From contig NZ_CALJPC010000105.1 of assembly GCF_937981295.1 (NCBI RefSeq), positions 1 to 31,786 of the forward strand: DNA of 31,786 nucleotides. The letters run 5' to 3'. Position 1 is the first letter of the stretch. Every line of letters starts with the position of its first letter. The notes beneath the pieces are model-generated. The model was not told the origin of the DNA. It saw only the letters and a program-made list of their open reading frames with translations, and did not search any database. The stretch is from an uncultured Campylobacter sp. Its GTDB lineage: Bacteria > Campylobacterota > Campylobacteria > Campylobacterales > Campylobacteraceae. This document shows, piece after piece, positions 24,094 to 31,672 of this stretch. The position numbers were made by a program, and so were the translations under genes.

Positions 24094-25132
24094 CAACCGA
24101 CCCCTCTCTTAATATATTTAAAAAACCACTATCCGTCAATCGAACAAAGCCCCAATATGATGGTTCTCCCCCCAAAATCTCCCTAATAACACCTAAAATA
24201 ACGCGTTTTTTAAAGGAGACATTATAGGTCATTTTTATTACTTTTGGATAAGTCTTTTTTTCAAAGAACCGTTCTAGCTCCGAATTTGTAAATATATTAT
24301 GCGGTTTACAATACTCTACAAATTCGTTTACATTGCCGAAACTAGATAAATCACGATATTCCTCTACAACGCATAATGAGGTTGCCACCGACGAATAATT
24401 TGCGTTTGACGCACTATCATCCTTGGTTCTATATATGATGAGGCAATCGCCCCTTCTTAATTGTTCAGCACCATAGATTTTCGTAATATATACCTTGTGT
24501 ATACTATTTGACTCGGACATATCTCTTAATATATCATAATTTTCTGTTTTAAGTATAGAGTCAGAAAACATACGAGTATGATATTCTGGCCAAATACCTA
24601 AAATATATTTATTTGCATTTGTTGTTATGACTGCTGGATAGTCTAGCAATATATCGCCTCTTATATCTTGCCTGCGTGTCGGTATATTTTTAATCAGAAC
24701 AATTTCTTCATTTTTTTTGCCATATTCAACAAAACCGTACCTTTTTAATAAGGCTATTAACGGGGTTTGTTTTGCAAAAGAGGTAACATAAACATCGTAA
24801 ATATTTTTTGATACCGCAAAATCGAAGACTCTCTTTATGAGACGTTCGCCCAGTTTAGTTCCATGAGCTTCTATCTTCATAGTTCCTATTTTTAGCCATG
24901 GATGGCCAGTATCAAGCTTAGGATCTATATTTGTGTTATCTACTGGATTTTCTACCTTTAAGTATAAAAAAGCCACTATCCGATTATCGTCAAATAGAAC
25001 ATAAGCCTTTTCACCAGATAAAGCCTTTCTCTCAATCCATGCGTCAAATCCATCGTAATCGCTCCTTAATGAATCAAAAAAAGGATTTGATATGTCAATA
25101 TCCTTTATATATTTTTCTTCAATATTCGACAT
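24071..25132 (-). CDS. GNAT acetyltransferase fused to a PUA/ASCH-like domain
   Basis: 353 residues. Residues about 1-150 are a GNAT fold: KAYVLFDDNRIVAFLYLK (beta2-beta3), the acetyl-CoA loop in KIEAHGTKLGERLIKRVFDF (86-105), and SFAKQTPLIALLKRYGFVEYG near the end. Residues about 160-353 look like a PUA-type barrel: YILGIWPEYHTRMF, then VYITKIYG and RGDCLIIYRTKDD. Target unknown; with the PUA part and the ASCH partner, a nucleic acid or nucleotide-linked substrate is a fair guess. It has its own promoter and GGGAG ribosome site, and low GC (near 30 percent by eye), typical of phage cargo genes (morons). A toxin or defence role is possible but unproven. Confidence 0.78.
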   Translation of the reverse strand: MSNIEEKYIKDIDISNPFFDSLRSDYDGFDAWIERKALSGEKAYVLFDDNRIVAFLYLKVENPVDNTNIDPKLDTGHPWLKIGTMKIEAHGTKLGERLIKRVFDFAVSKNIYDVYVTSFAKQTPLIALLKRYGFVEYGKKNEEIVLIKNIPTRRQDIRGDILLDYPAVITTNANKYILGIWPEYHTRMFSDSILKTENYDILRDMSESNSIHKVYITKIYGAEQLRRGDCLIIYRTKDDSASNANYSSVATSLCVVEEYRDLSSFGNVNEFVEYCKPHNIFTNSELERFFEKKTYPKVIKMTYNVSFKKRVILGVIREILGGEPSYWGFVRLTDSGFLNILREGSVDDRIIID

Positions 25133-25157
25133 TTTAGACTCCCGATATTTTTATACA

Positions 25158-25166
25158 ATTATATCA
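25158..25166 (-). promoter_or_regulatory. Extended -10 promoter of the GNAT/ASCH unit
   Basis: On the minus strand TGATATAAT, preceded by a T-run, lies about 26 bases before the GNAT start codon. It is near consensus and faces away from the tail operon, so the cargo pair can be transcribed in the lysogen. Confidence 0.6.
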
Positions 25167-25187
25167 AAAAATATCCGACTCCGTTCT

Positions 25188-25652
25188 CTAAAATTTCTGA
25201 AGATATAAATCATAAATATTTATTGACGGTATGCGAAAGTCAAAGCTGAAATTAGATATTTGCACTGCAAATTCTTGCCCTTTTACGGCGGCAAGCAGTG
25301 CGCTCAAGGCCGCACGAGAGTCTTTCACTCCGTGCGCACCCAAAGAGTTGCCCAGTAGCACGCAACCCTCGGTATTGCGCCCGGTGTTGCCCGCATGGAT
25401 CAATATGCAGCGAGTTTTTGGCACTAGCTCATTCCAAAGTAGCGGTAGGCGAACTCTAAATTTCGGGCTATCGTGCCAGGCTATTTGATACCTTCCTTGC
25501 GGTATGCGTCTATCCATGCCGCTCTGCGTGGTATCGGGGCCCGCAGGCTCGCAGGTATATCCCTTTAGCACCTCTCTTTCGCCGTCTCGCAATATGAAGC
25601 GCCCCAGCGTCATATCGTCCACTTCTTTAAACCTGATAATTTCTAAGACCAT
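25188..25652 (-). CDS. DUF5675 family phage protein
   Basis: 154 residues from ATG 25652, chosen because AAAGGAG lies six bases upstream, inside the end of gene D; a TTG seven codons earlier would start within that site. The pattern TCEPAGPDTTQSGMDRRIPQG followed by ILIHAGNTGRNTEGCVLLG matches DUF5675, common near the ends of contractile-tail gene sets. H87 and C97 in IHAGN and EGCVLLG recall the His and Cys of YkuD L,D-transpeptidases, so action on peptidoglycan is possible. No signal peptide is present. It overlaps no coding part of D after this start choice and is probably the last gene of the tail operon. Confidence 0.8.
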   Translation of the reverse strand: MVLEIIRFKEVDDMTLGRFILRDGEREVLKGYTCEPAGPDTTQSGMDRRIPQGRYQIAWHDSPKFRVRLPLLWNELVPKTRCILIHAGNTGRNTEGCVLLGNSLGAHGVKDSRAALSALLAAVKGQEFAVQISNFSFDFRIPSINIYDLYLQKF

Positions 25653-25662
25653 TTTTGCTCCT

Positions 25663-26646
25663 TTACCCTTCAAATTCTATCTCTATGCTATAGTTTGTGG
25701 GCTCTAGCGTATGCGAAACCGATTTCACGCTAAATCTAAGATCCTCAAGCCCTGCAGCGCCTTTAAATTTAATTTGTGCGCCCGCGACGATATTGGCGCC
25801 CATACACGAGCACCGCCCGTTTATACCGCCCTTTTTGAGCTCATTTAGTTTGCTTTGCGCCAGCTTATAGGCCTCGGCATCGCTTTTTGGCTCTGGGATT
25901 TGCATCTTATAGGTCTGTTTGTCTTTGCCTACCTTGATCTGCTTACGCTTGCCGCTCTCCACATCTTGCCATTCACACGTAACCGAGCCGTAAGCGTTAC
26001 GATTAGCCTCTGTGATATTCAAAGAAGCGAGATCTATCAAATTTAATTCTATTTGCGGTAGCCCGCTCTCTGTCTCTGCTTCATCTGCTTCATCATATCC
26101 GCTTTTCGGCGCTAGGATCAGCGTGTCGTTTTTGGTGGCGGCTAGATAGCCTAGTTCTTTACTAAGCGAATACAAAAACTCCAAATCGCTCAACCCATCT
26201 TGCAGGCGCGATCTGATCGCCATATCCTCTCCGCTCGTTTTAAGCTTCAGGGTGTTTTCGTCCGCGATCTTGCCGGCAATGGCAAAAAGCGTGGTATTTT
26301 CCCAGCTACGGCGCTTTCTGGTTTTGATCTCGCCGGCAAAATCTACGGCCGTAGCGCGCACCTCGGTGTTCTGCTCTTTGAAGTCTCGCTCGCAGGTCTG
26401 CACGGCAAATTTGCCGCAGAGCCACATCAGATCGGAGCCTTCCGCTCCTTCGCCCGCCCAGCCCAGCCACAGCTCGAGCTTATCGCCGAATGTCGGCTTT
26501 GCAAAGAGACCGCGCACTTTAAAGCTTATTTCATCGCTTTTAAAACCTTCTTTATCATCAAATCCTAAGCTAATCAAATTTTGCCTTATGGTTTGCGTGA
26601 TATCTTTTTCATTTGCTAAAAGGCGAAATATGGGTTTTCTTACCAT
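25663..26646 (-). CDS. D: Phage tail hub protein, P2 gpD-like
   Basis: 327 residues. Phage late control gene D proteins of this type form the hub at the base of the tail tube, like T4 gp27. Supporting segments are the N-terminal DEISFKVRGLF with LELWLGWAGEG, the central DGLSDLEFLYSLSKELGYLA and the C-terminal beta strands ending EFEG. It overlaps gene X by 7 bases and follows the U-X-D order of P2. Its name in P2 came from an early genetic description; the structural role applies here. Confidence 0.9.
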   Translation of the reverse strand: MVRKPIFRLLANEKDITQTIRQNLISLGFDDKEGFKSDEISFKVRGLFAKPTFGDKLELWLGWAGEGAEGSDLMWLCGKFAVQTCERDFKEQNTEVRATAVDFAGEIKTRKRRSWENTTLFAIAGKIADENTLKLKTSGEDMAIRSRLQDGLSDLEFLYSLSKELGYLAATKNDTLILAPKSGYDEADEAETESGLPQIELNLIDLASLNITEANRNAYGSVTCEWQDVESGKRKQIKVGKDKQTYKMQIPEPKSDAEAYKLAQSKLNELKKGGINGRCSCMGANIVAGAQIKFKGAAGLEDLRFSVKSVSHTLEPTNYSIEIEFEG

Positions 26647-26831
26647 AGCGCGGCCTGCTTTTGCGGTATTTTTTCTTCGCTCAATTCCGGCAGGGTTACG
26701 CTATCGCCTGCTTTTAAAACAATTTCTAGCTTCGGGTTAAGCTCCAGCACTGCTTCGAAAAATCGCAAATGCCCATAATGTCTATATACGATCTGATCCA
26801 ATCGCTCGCCGTCTTTTGCTTTATAAATCAT
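26640..26831 (-). CDS. X: Phage tail protein X (LysM-like)
   Basis: 63 residues, small as in P2 and Mu-like phages. The segment DGERLDQIVYRHYGHLRFFEAVLELNP followed by LKAGDSVTLPEL is the LysM-like gpX pattern. It is expected in the tail, next to the hub and tube initiator, perhaps contacting peptidoglycan. The gene lies between U and D, and its last bases overlap the start of D. Confidence 0.9.
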   Translation of the reverse strand: MIYKAKDGERLDQIVYRHYGHLRFFEAVLELNPKLEIVLKAGDSVTLPELSEEKIPQKQAALW

Positions 26832-26849
26832 ATTTATGCCTCTGTTTGA

Positions 26850-27233
26850 TTAAATTTCGTCCGCATCGTAATCCCTTCTAAGCGTAAGGCTAAATGTCTG
26901 CGTGAAAAATGCTCCGTTTGGAGCGAATACGGATCTGTTTTCGCTGATCTTCTCTATCGCAAATCTGCCTAGATATTTCCCAAGCCCCGTAACGAGCGGC
27001 AGGCTCTGTCGCAACTCGGCCAATGCATAAAGCGGCTTAAGCGCACTTTGTCCGTCGCAGGCGAATGGCAGAGTTTGTCCGCTAAGGGTAATGCTCTGCG
27101 TACCCAGATTTGCATTCAGCAGCGCGGAGTGATTATTTATCCGCTCGGTAGAGTTTATGCCGAATTCCGTTTCTACTGATATTTCGCTCGTCTGTTTCCA
27201 CTCAAATTTAAAGCCGCCCAAATTTAAGACCAT
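26850..27233 (-). CDS. U: Phage tail terminator or completion protein, gpU-like
   Basis: 127 residues. FKFEWKQTSEISVETEFG, then SALKPLYALAELRQSLPLV and a C-terminal FFTQTFSLTLRRDYD match the gpU family, which joins or caps the contractile tail in P2-like phages. The ATG lies 2 bases after the tape-measure stop, so translation is coupled. Gene X follows after 18 bases. Confidence 0.9.
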   Translation of the reverse strand: MVLNLGGFKFEWKQTSEISVETEFGINSTERINNHSALLNANLGTQSITLSGQTLPFACDGQSALKPLYALAELRQSLPLVTGLGKYLGRFAIEKISENRSVFAPNGAFFTQTFSLTLRRDYDADEI

Positions 27234-27235
27234 TT

Positions 27236-29362
27236 TTAACCTCTCACGTCCGTATTTCTGGCGTTTCGCTCATTTCGTCTGATAGCCTCTTGTATATCCT
27301 TTGAAATTTGCCGCTTAAAAGCTTCGGTATCGATACTGCCGCCGTGTGCGTCGATCTTAAAATCCCCGCTAAAGGTTATATTTGTATTGCCGCTCCCAGC
27401 GCGGCTTGAGCTAAGAGTACTGAGCGCTTCGCCCATAGGGTGATTCGGTGCAGGCGTAAAATTTCGATCGGCATTAGCATATGCGGGCGTCATAACCGGC
27501 GCACTATTATCTCCAAAGCCAAAAAATTCCCCTACGCTTTTTACGCTGCTAAGTACCCAATCTATTTTTTCGCCTATCCAGCCGAAAAAGTCCGCAAATA
27601 GATCCTTCCACCATGCTACAGTCTCATCAAATACGCTACTGAATGCCTCTATCCAGCTATCTAGCCAGCTCTTAAAGCTTTCCCATTCAGGCTTGATTTT
27701 TTGCCAAAAATTTTGAAAAAAGGCTTTTACTCGATCCCAATTCTCATACAGCCATACCGCCGCCGTAGCAAGTCCCACGACTATGGCGCCGATGCCGGTA
27801 GTGATCAGAGCTAGCTTCATTATGCGAAAGCCCGCAGCCGCGGCGATGCTTGCGCCTCTCAATATGGCCATAGCTGCTGCTGCGGCTTTGGATGCGATAG
27901 CATGAGCGATCATAGCGGCTCTTTGCGTTATAAGTGCGATGTTTGTGCGAAGAGTGGCGGCAGTAAGCGCCCACATCCCTTTAACGACCAGGGCAATGAT
28001 ATGATAAGCCGTTCTAAACGGCGCAAAAGCAAGCATAAGGCCTGCAAAGCCTATTTTAACGCCGCTGATCGCTACTCCAAGAGCTATGAAGCCGCCTACC
28101 GCACCAGTCAGAAGTTTGGCGAGCGTAGGGAATTTTTCGTTAAATTTTCGCAGTGCGTTTCCGAAAGCCGCAAATAATTTCGCTGCGCTATCTACGACGG
28201 GTAAAAAAGTTTCGCCGATTTGTGAGGCTAAATTAATCCAGCTTTGATGCAATCTATCTAATGCCGAGGCGGTAGTATTGAGCTTAACCTGCAACTCTTT
28301 TTCCATAGAGCCTTTGGCTTCTGAGCTGCGCGCCAGAGCGATATTTGCTTTAAGTTCGTCTATGTTCTGCACTAGAGATGCTATCTCGTCATTATAGTTG
28401 CCGCCTACGAGGTCATAGAGAATTCCAGCTTGCGCATCTTTAGGCGCAGCCTTGATCCTCTCTAAGAAATCCACCATCGCAGCGGTAGAATCTTTGTTCA
28501 AATTTTCTTTGAGTGTTTGGGCATCCAGCCCGATCTGTTTTAGGGCTTCGTGGAATTTCTTCGGTTGTTTTTCCGCGCTTGCTAATGTCGTAAAAAAATC
28601 GTTCAGCGAAGTGCCTACTACGCTCGTAGCTTTGCCCGTACTAAGCAGAGTAGAGGCAAATGCAGCCGTAGTCTTGCCGTCTAAATCTATCATCCTTGCC
28701 GTAGCGGCAAGTAGAGAAGTAGACTCTAAAATTTGATCGGCATTAGCGTTTTTTACCTTATTATCGAGTAGATTGATGGTATCGAAAAGCTCCTCGATAC
28801 CTTGCGTGTTTTTGATGCCAAAGCCTACGAACATATTATTCGTTGCTTTACCGACATCGTTTGCGCTCATAGCAAAGGCGCTCATCGCGGTGGTGGTAAG
28901 TCTGACGTATTTTATAAGCTCCTCGCCGCTTAAATTTGCTTTGCCACCCTCCGCGGCGATAGAGGCGACGTCGCTGAAGCTTTTGCCGAAGCTTGCGCTC
29001 AGATTTCTGAGTTCGCCCTTGAGTTTTGCCATCTCCTCGTCGGTGCCGTCTACATATTTTTTCACGTCGGCAAAGGCCGCTTCATCGTCAATGGCAAATT
29101 TTATCGGCACGGCAAGGCTTGCAGTTTTTGCAAGAGTGCCTGCAAGATTTCCTATTTCGTCCGAAATTGTTTGTTTGTAGCGAGCTATATCCTTGCTTAC
29201 GCCCTTTAGTCCGCGCAAATTTTCGCTTATGCTTTTTACGCTTACGCCGGCGTTTTTTGCACTACGCGCAAGCCCTTTTATTGCGTTATCGGCAGATTTT
29301 ACGCTAGAAAGTCCTTTCAAAACCAGCCCTATACTTATGCCGAGCGTCGTTTGATTATCCAT
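27236..29362 (-). CDS. T: Phage tail tape measure protein
   Basis: 708 residues. The N terminus has coiled-coil stretches (about 10-70). Residues about 70-360 form the TP901-type conserved core (ADVKKYVDG, LSASFGKSFSDVASIAAEGG, FVGFGIKNTQGIEELFDTIN, DLVGGNYNDEIASL). The middle (about 405-545) is hydrophobic and Ala-rich, fitting the part thought to insert in the host membrane. The C terminus is polar. Length of the protein sets tail length. AAAGGAGGT before the ATG is the strongest ribosome site among the tail genes. The E/E' chaperone gene lies upstream, as in P2 and lambda. Confidence 0.95.
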   Translation of the reverse strand: MDNQTTLGISIGLVLKGLSSVKSADNAIKGLARSAKNAGVSVKSISENLRGLKGVSKDIARYKQTISDEIGNLAGTLAKTASLAVPIKFAIDDEAAFADVKKYVDGTDEEMAKLKGELRNLSASFGKSFSDVASIAAEGGKANLSGEELIKYVRLTTTAMSAFAMSANDVGKATNNMFVGFGIKNTQGIEELFDTINLLDNKVKNANADQILESTSLLAATARMIDLDGKTTAAFASTLLSTGKATSVVGTSLNDFFTTLASAEKQPKKFHEALKQIGLDAQTLKENLNKDSTAAMVDFLERIKAAPKDAQAGILYDLVGGNYNDEIASLVQNIDELKANIALARSSEAKGSMEKELQVKLNTTASALDRLHQSWINLASQIGETFLPVVDSAAKLFAAFGNALRKFNEKFPTLAKLLTGAVGGFIALGVAISGVKIGFAGLMLAFAPFRTAYHIIALVVKGMWALTAATLRTNIALITQRAAMIAHAIASKAAAAAMAILRGASIAAAAGFRIMKLALITTGIGAIVVGLATAAVWLYENWDRVKAFFQNFWQKIKPEWESFKSWLDSWIEAFSSVFDETVAWWKDLFADFFGWIGEKIDWVLSSVKSVGEFFGFGDNSAPVMTPAYANADRNFTPAPNHPMGEALSTLSSSRAGSGNTNITFSGDFKIDAHGGSIDTEAFKRQISKDIQEAIRRNERNARNTDVRG

Positions 29363-29397
29363 TTTACCTCCTTTCCTGCTGCAAATTTTAAAATTTA

Positions 29398-29627
29398 TGA
29401 TACAATCGCTTCTTATGAAAGAAAGCGATCTAATAACATTTTATACCGGTATCATTACCGCAGCCGTGCTGCTTATGAACCTCGTTTTAGGTCTTGAGCC
29501 TAATCCGCTCATTACTATGTTTATCGTCGCAGGCGGAGTAATAGTGTTTTTAAGACCTATCCATCGCGCGTTTAAAAAGGTATTAAACGCTTTTCATCGT
29601 GCCGCTTTGCGCTCGCAAGATCTTTAG
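29398..29627 (+). CDS. Small membrane protein encoded opposite to the tail operon
   Basis: The coding part probably starts at ATG 29415 (70 codons: MKESDLITFYTG...); an ATG at 29397 opens the same frame but lies inside TGATACAAT (29398-29406), a good extended -10 box. The product has two hydrophobic helices, about 6-25 and 32-48 of the short form, and a basic Arg/Lys tail. It fills the 220-base gap that the minus-strand genes leave between E' and T, which supports a real gene. No ribosome site is clear, so the message may have a very short leader. No family recognised. Opposite orientation and own promoter suggest expression in the lysogen, for example for superinfection exclusion. Confidence 0.5.
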
Positions 29628-29962
29628 CGAAATACTGACAAATTCACTAAAATCAATCATATCCATATCCAAAATTTCGCGATGGCCAAAATGCAACACG
29701 TAGCCTAGCAGCGCGATGTTTTCATTGTCAGGCGCTGCTAAACGTCCAAAAAACTTTGCACCGCCCGTTGCAAGGCATTAAAATCTGCGATATCCAGTTC
29801 CTCGATCCACGAAGGCGTTTTATTCGCGCAAGTAGCGCATAGCTTAATGCTTTGCTCGATCTCGCTTTTTTCATTTGAAACCGCCTTAAACGCCTTGACG
29901 CTCGGCGCAAAAACCTCTATCTCTTCGCCGCAAATCGGTAAATTCACTTTGATATTTCTCAT
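29583..29962 (-). CDS. E': Tail assembly chaperone E+E' made by -1 frameshift
   Basis: The E frame contains T TTT TTG (29753-29747) six codons before its stop. A -1 slip there lets translation continue from GGA (29747-29745) to TAA at 29585-29583, adding 54 residues beginning GRLAAPDNENIALLGYVLHF. The extension reads as real protein (GHREILDMDMIDFSEF). The P2 tail operon makes E+E' by a -1 slip on the same T6G sequence, and most long-tailed phages keep such a frameshift upstream of the tape measure. The fusion recruits the tape measure during tail assembly and is absent from the virion. Confidence 0.8.
29738..29962 (-). CDS. E: Phage tail assembly chaperone E
   Basis: 74 residues. The small acidic protein with NLPICGEEIEVFAPSVKAFKAV and a C-terminal ELDIADFNALQRAVQSFLD matches the gpE-type tail chaperone. 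It starts 3 bases after the tail tube stop. It is made in excess of the E+E' fusion and coats the tape measure during tail tube polymerisation. The frameshift site lies near its 3' end. Confidence 0.88.
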   Translation of the reverse strand: MRNIKVNLPICGEEIEVFAPSVKAFKAVSNEKSEIEQSIKLCATCANKTPSWIEELDIADFNALQRAVQSFLDV

Positions 29963-29965
29963 TTT

Positions 29966-30475
29966 TTACTCTCCTAAATTTGATCTTACTTTCGCCATAT
30001 AATCCACCCCGCCGATCATTAGGATCATATTTTCGGCATCTTTGAGTACCATCGGCGTCTTGTCTATATTGATATCGACAAAGTGCGCTTGAAGCGTGAT
30101 CGTAACTTCCATCTCGGCGCCGCTTTCAAAGTCTGCGAATTCAATCTTCGTGATATCGCCGGTAAATGCCGCGCTAAACGGCTTCGGCTCGCCTGATGCT
30201 TGATAGATCGAGGCGGTGAAAAGAAACGGCACGCGCGAGCTAAAGGCATTCAGACCCATAGCAAGCCAAGTGTTTCTATCTGCAATGCGGATCGTAAAGC
30301 TTACTTCGGTCGCGGCAAGAATGCCGCTGCTATAATTTGCGCTAAGCGCACCTTTGGCCTCTATCGTCTCAAACTCCATAGTAGGAAGTTTGAGCGTTTT
30401 TGTAACGCCCAGGTAGCCCTGACCGTTGATGAATACGTTGCATTCTTGCACCGCTTGAGGGATAATTCTTTTCAT
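29966..30475 (-). CDS. FII: Phage major tail tube protein, gpFII-like
   Basis: 169 residues. RIIPQAVQECNVFINGQGYLGVTKTLKLPTMEFETIEAKG is the typical opening of the P2 FII family, and the rest is the beta-sandwich with GALSANYSSGILAATEVSFTIR and GAEMEVTITLQAHFV. It polymerises as hexameric rings that form the inner tube of the contractile tail. AAGGAG precedes the ATG. It follows the sheath gene by 33 bases. Confidence 0.93.
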   Translation of the reverse strand: MKRIIPQAVQECNVFINGQGYLGVTKTLKLPTMEFETIEAKGALSANYSSGILAATEVSFTIRIADRNTWLAMGLNAFSSRVPFLFTASIYQASGEPKPFSAAFTGDITKIEFADFESGAEMEVTITLQAHFVDINIDKTPMVLKDAENMILMIGGVDYMAKVRSNLGE

Positions 30476-30508
30476 GCTTTTCTCCTTGTTTTAAAATTCT
30501 CCGTCTCT

Positions 30509-31672
30509 CTACCTACTGAGCGAATCCATTAATACTTTGCCATAAGAATCGACATAGATAAAATCTAATGTCAATTGCTTAACTATCGGATTGTTCTGCA
30601 TTCTGACGTCAAGGTAAAATTTCCCTGCCGTAATGTTTGCAAGGGTATTTTTCGCGCTCCAGCTAAGTTCATATCCTAGCAGTACTCTAGCTCCTACGAG
30701 AGCCCGCAGTAGCTCATCTACGCTTCTTTTTGCGTGATAGAGTTGATCGGCTTTGCGATCTATCGCGAAAAATACTCCTTTTTGGCAAGCCTGGCTGATG
30801 CGGTCAAATATCCTCACCCTAGCGAGATCCTGCCAGATAGCGTCGGCATCGCTCGTCTCTCCGCCCCAAGCCCTGAAGCCTTGTTCGCGAATGACCGTAC
30901 TGATATGAGCCGCCCTAAGCTCATCTGCCGTGCAGGTCTCTCCCATCTCAAAGTCTACGTCTATTGCCGTGCCGCTGATGCCACCCATGACCCGATTAGA
31001 GTAGCTGTCAGAATAGCCGAATTCGCTAAGGCCGTCCACATAGGCGATCATTCCGGCAATACGAGCCGATTGAGGCGTCATTGCATAATCGTTTGTTTCA
31101 TCGTCCCAGGTCTTGACATAAGGATAGGCAGCGAGCAGGCGAGAGGTGCCGAAGCTTCCCATCTTTGTGATAGCTTCGCTTGCGCTTGAAGCTTTGAGAT
31201 CGACGATACCGGTGGCTTTAAGGCGCGTCGCCATTGTCTCAAGCGCGGATTTTATCGCGTCCTCTCCCGAAAACTCCGGCGCGATGAGTAAATTCGGGCG
31301 ATAGCCGGTAGCGGACTTTGCATTTTTAAAGGCCTCGATTGCGGCCTTGCAAGCCGTGATATCGTCGCTATCGTCATTATTATCGGTACGGGTAAAAACC
31401 GATAAGATAATTTGCGTTTGCACGCTTTGATCGCTGATGGCTTTCAATGCTCGATAGATCGAGCCTTTTTTAAATTGCTCGCTCGCCTTCTTTTTTGCCT
31501 CGTAAATTTCCTCGAGTGCGGTGATCGCCTTGTCTGTCGTCATATAGAAATGTAGGCCGTTTTGTAGCACCTCTTCATATCCTGCGATCCCGATCGGCGT
31601 AGTACTCTCTACGCTTATCGGTCGCGCCGCTTCTGTCGAAACGGTTATGTTTACTCCAAATTTTGCAGCCAT
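30509..31672 (-). CDS. FI: Phage tail sheath protein, gpFI-like
   Basis: 387 residues from ATG 31672, supported by AAAGGAG about five bases upstream; the frame stays open for 24 further codons but these lack a ribosome site. The start AAKFGVNITVSTEAARPISVES with TTPIGIAGYEE, the central LLIAPEFSGEDAIKSALETMA, YPYVKTWDDETNDY and the C-terminal RMQNNPIVKQLTLDFIYVDS are typical of contractile sheath subunits. It forms the outer sheath that contracts on infection. It is the first tail-tube gene of the FETUD-type run; baseplate genes are expected to the right of this window. Confidence 0.94.
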   Translation of the reverse strand: MAAKFGVNITVSTEAARPISVESTTPIGIAGYEEVLQNGLHFYMTTDKAITALEEIYEAKKKASEQFKKGSIYRALKAISDQSVQTQIILSVFTRTDNNDDSDDITACKAAIEAFKNAKSATGYRPNLLIAPEFSGEDAIKSALETMATRLKATGIVDLKASSASEAITKMGSFGTSRLLAAYPYVKTWDDETNDYAMTPQSARIAGMIAYVDGLSEFGYSDSYSNRVMGGISGTAIDVDFEMGETCTADELRAAHISTVIREQGFRAWGGETSDADAIWQDLARVRIFDRISQACQKGVFFAIDRKADQLYHAKRSVDELLRALVGARVLLGYELSWSAKNTLANITAGKFYLDVRMQNNPIVKQLTLDFIYVDSYGKVLMDSLSR

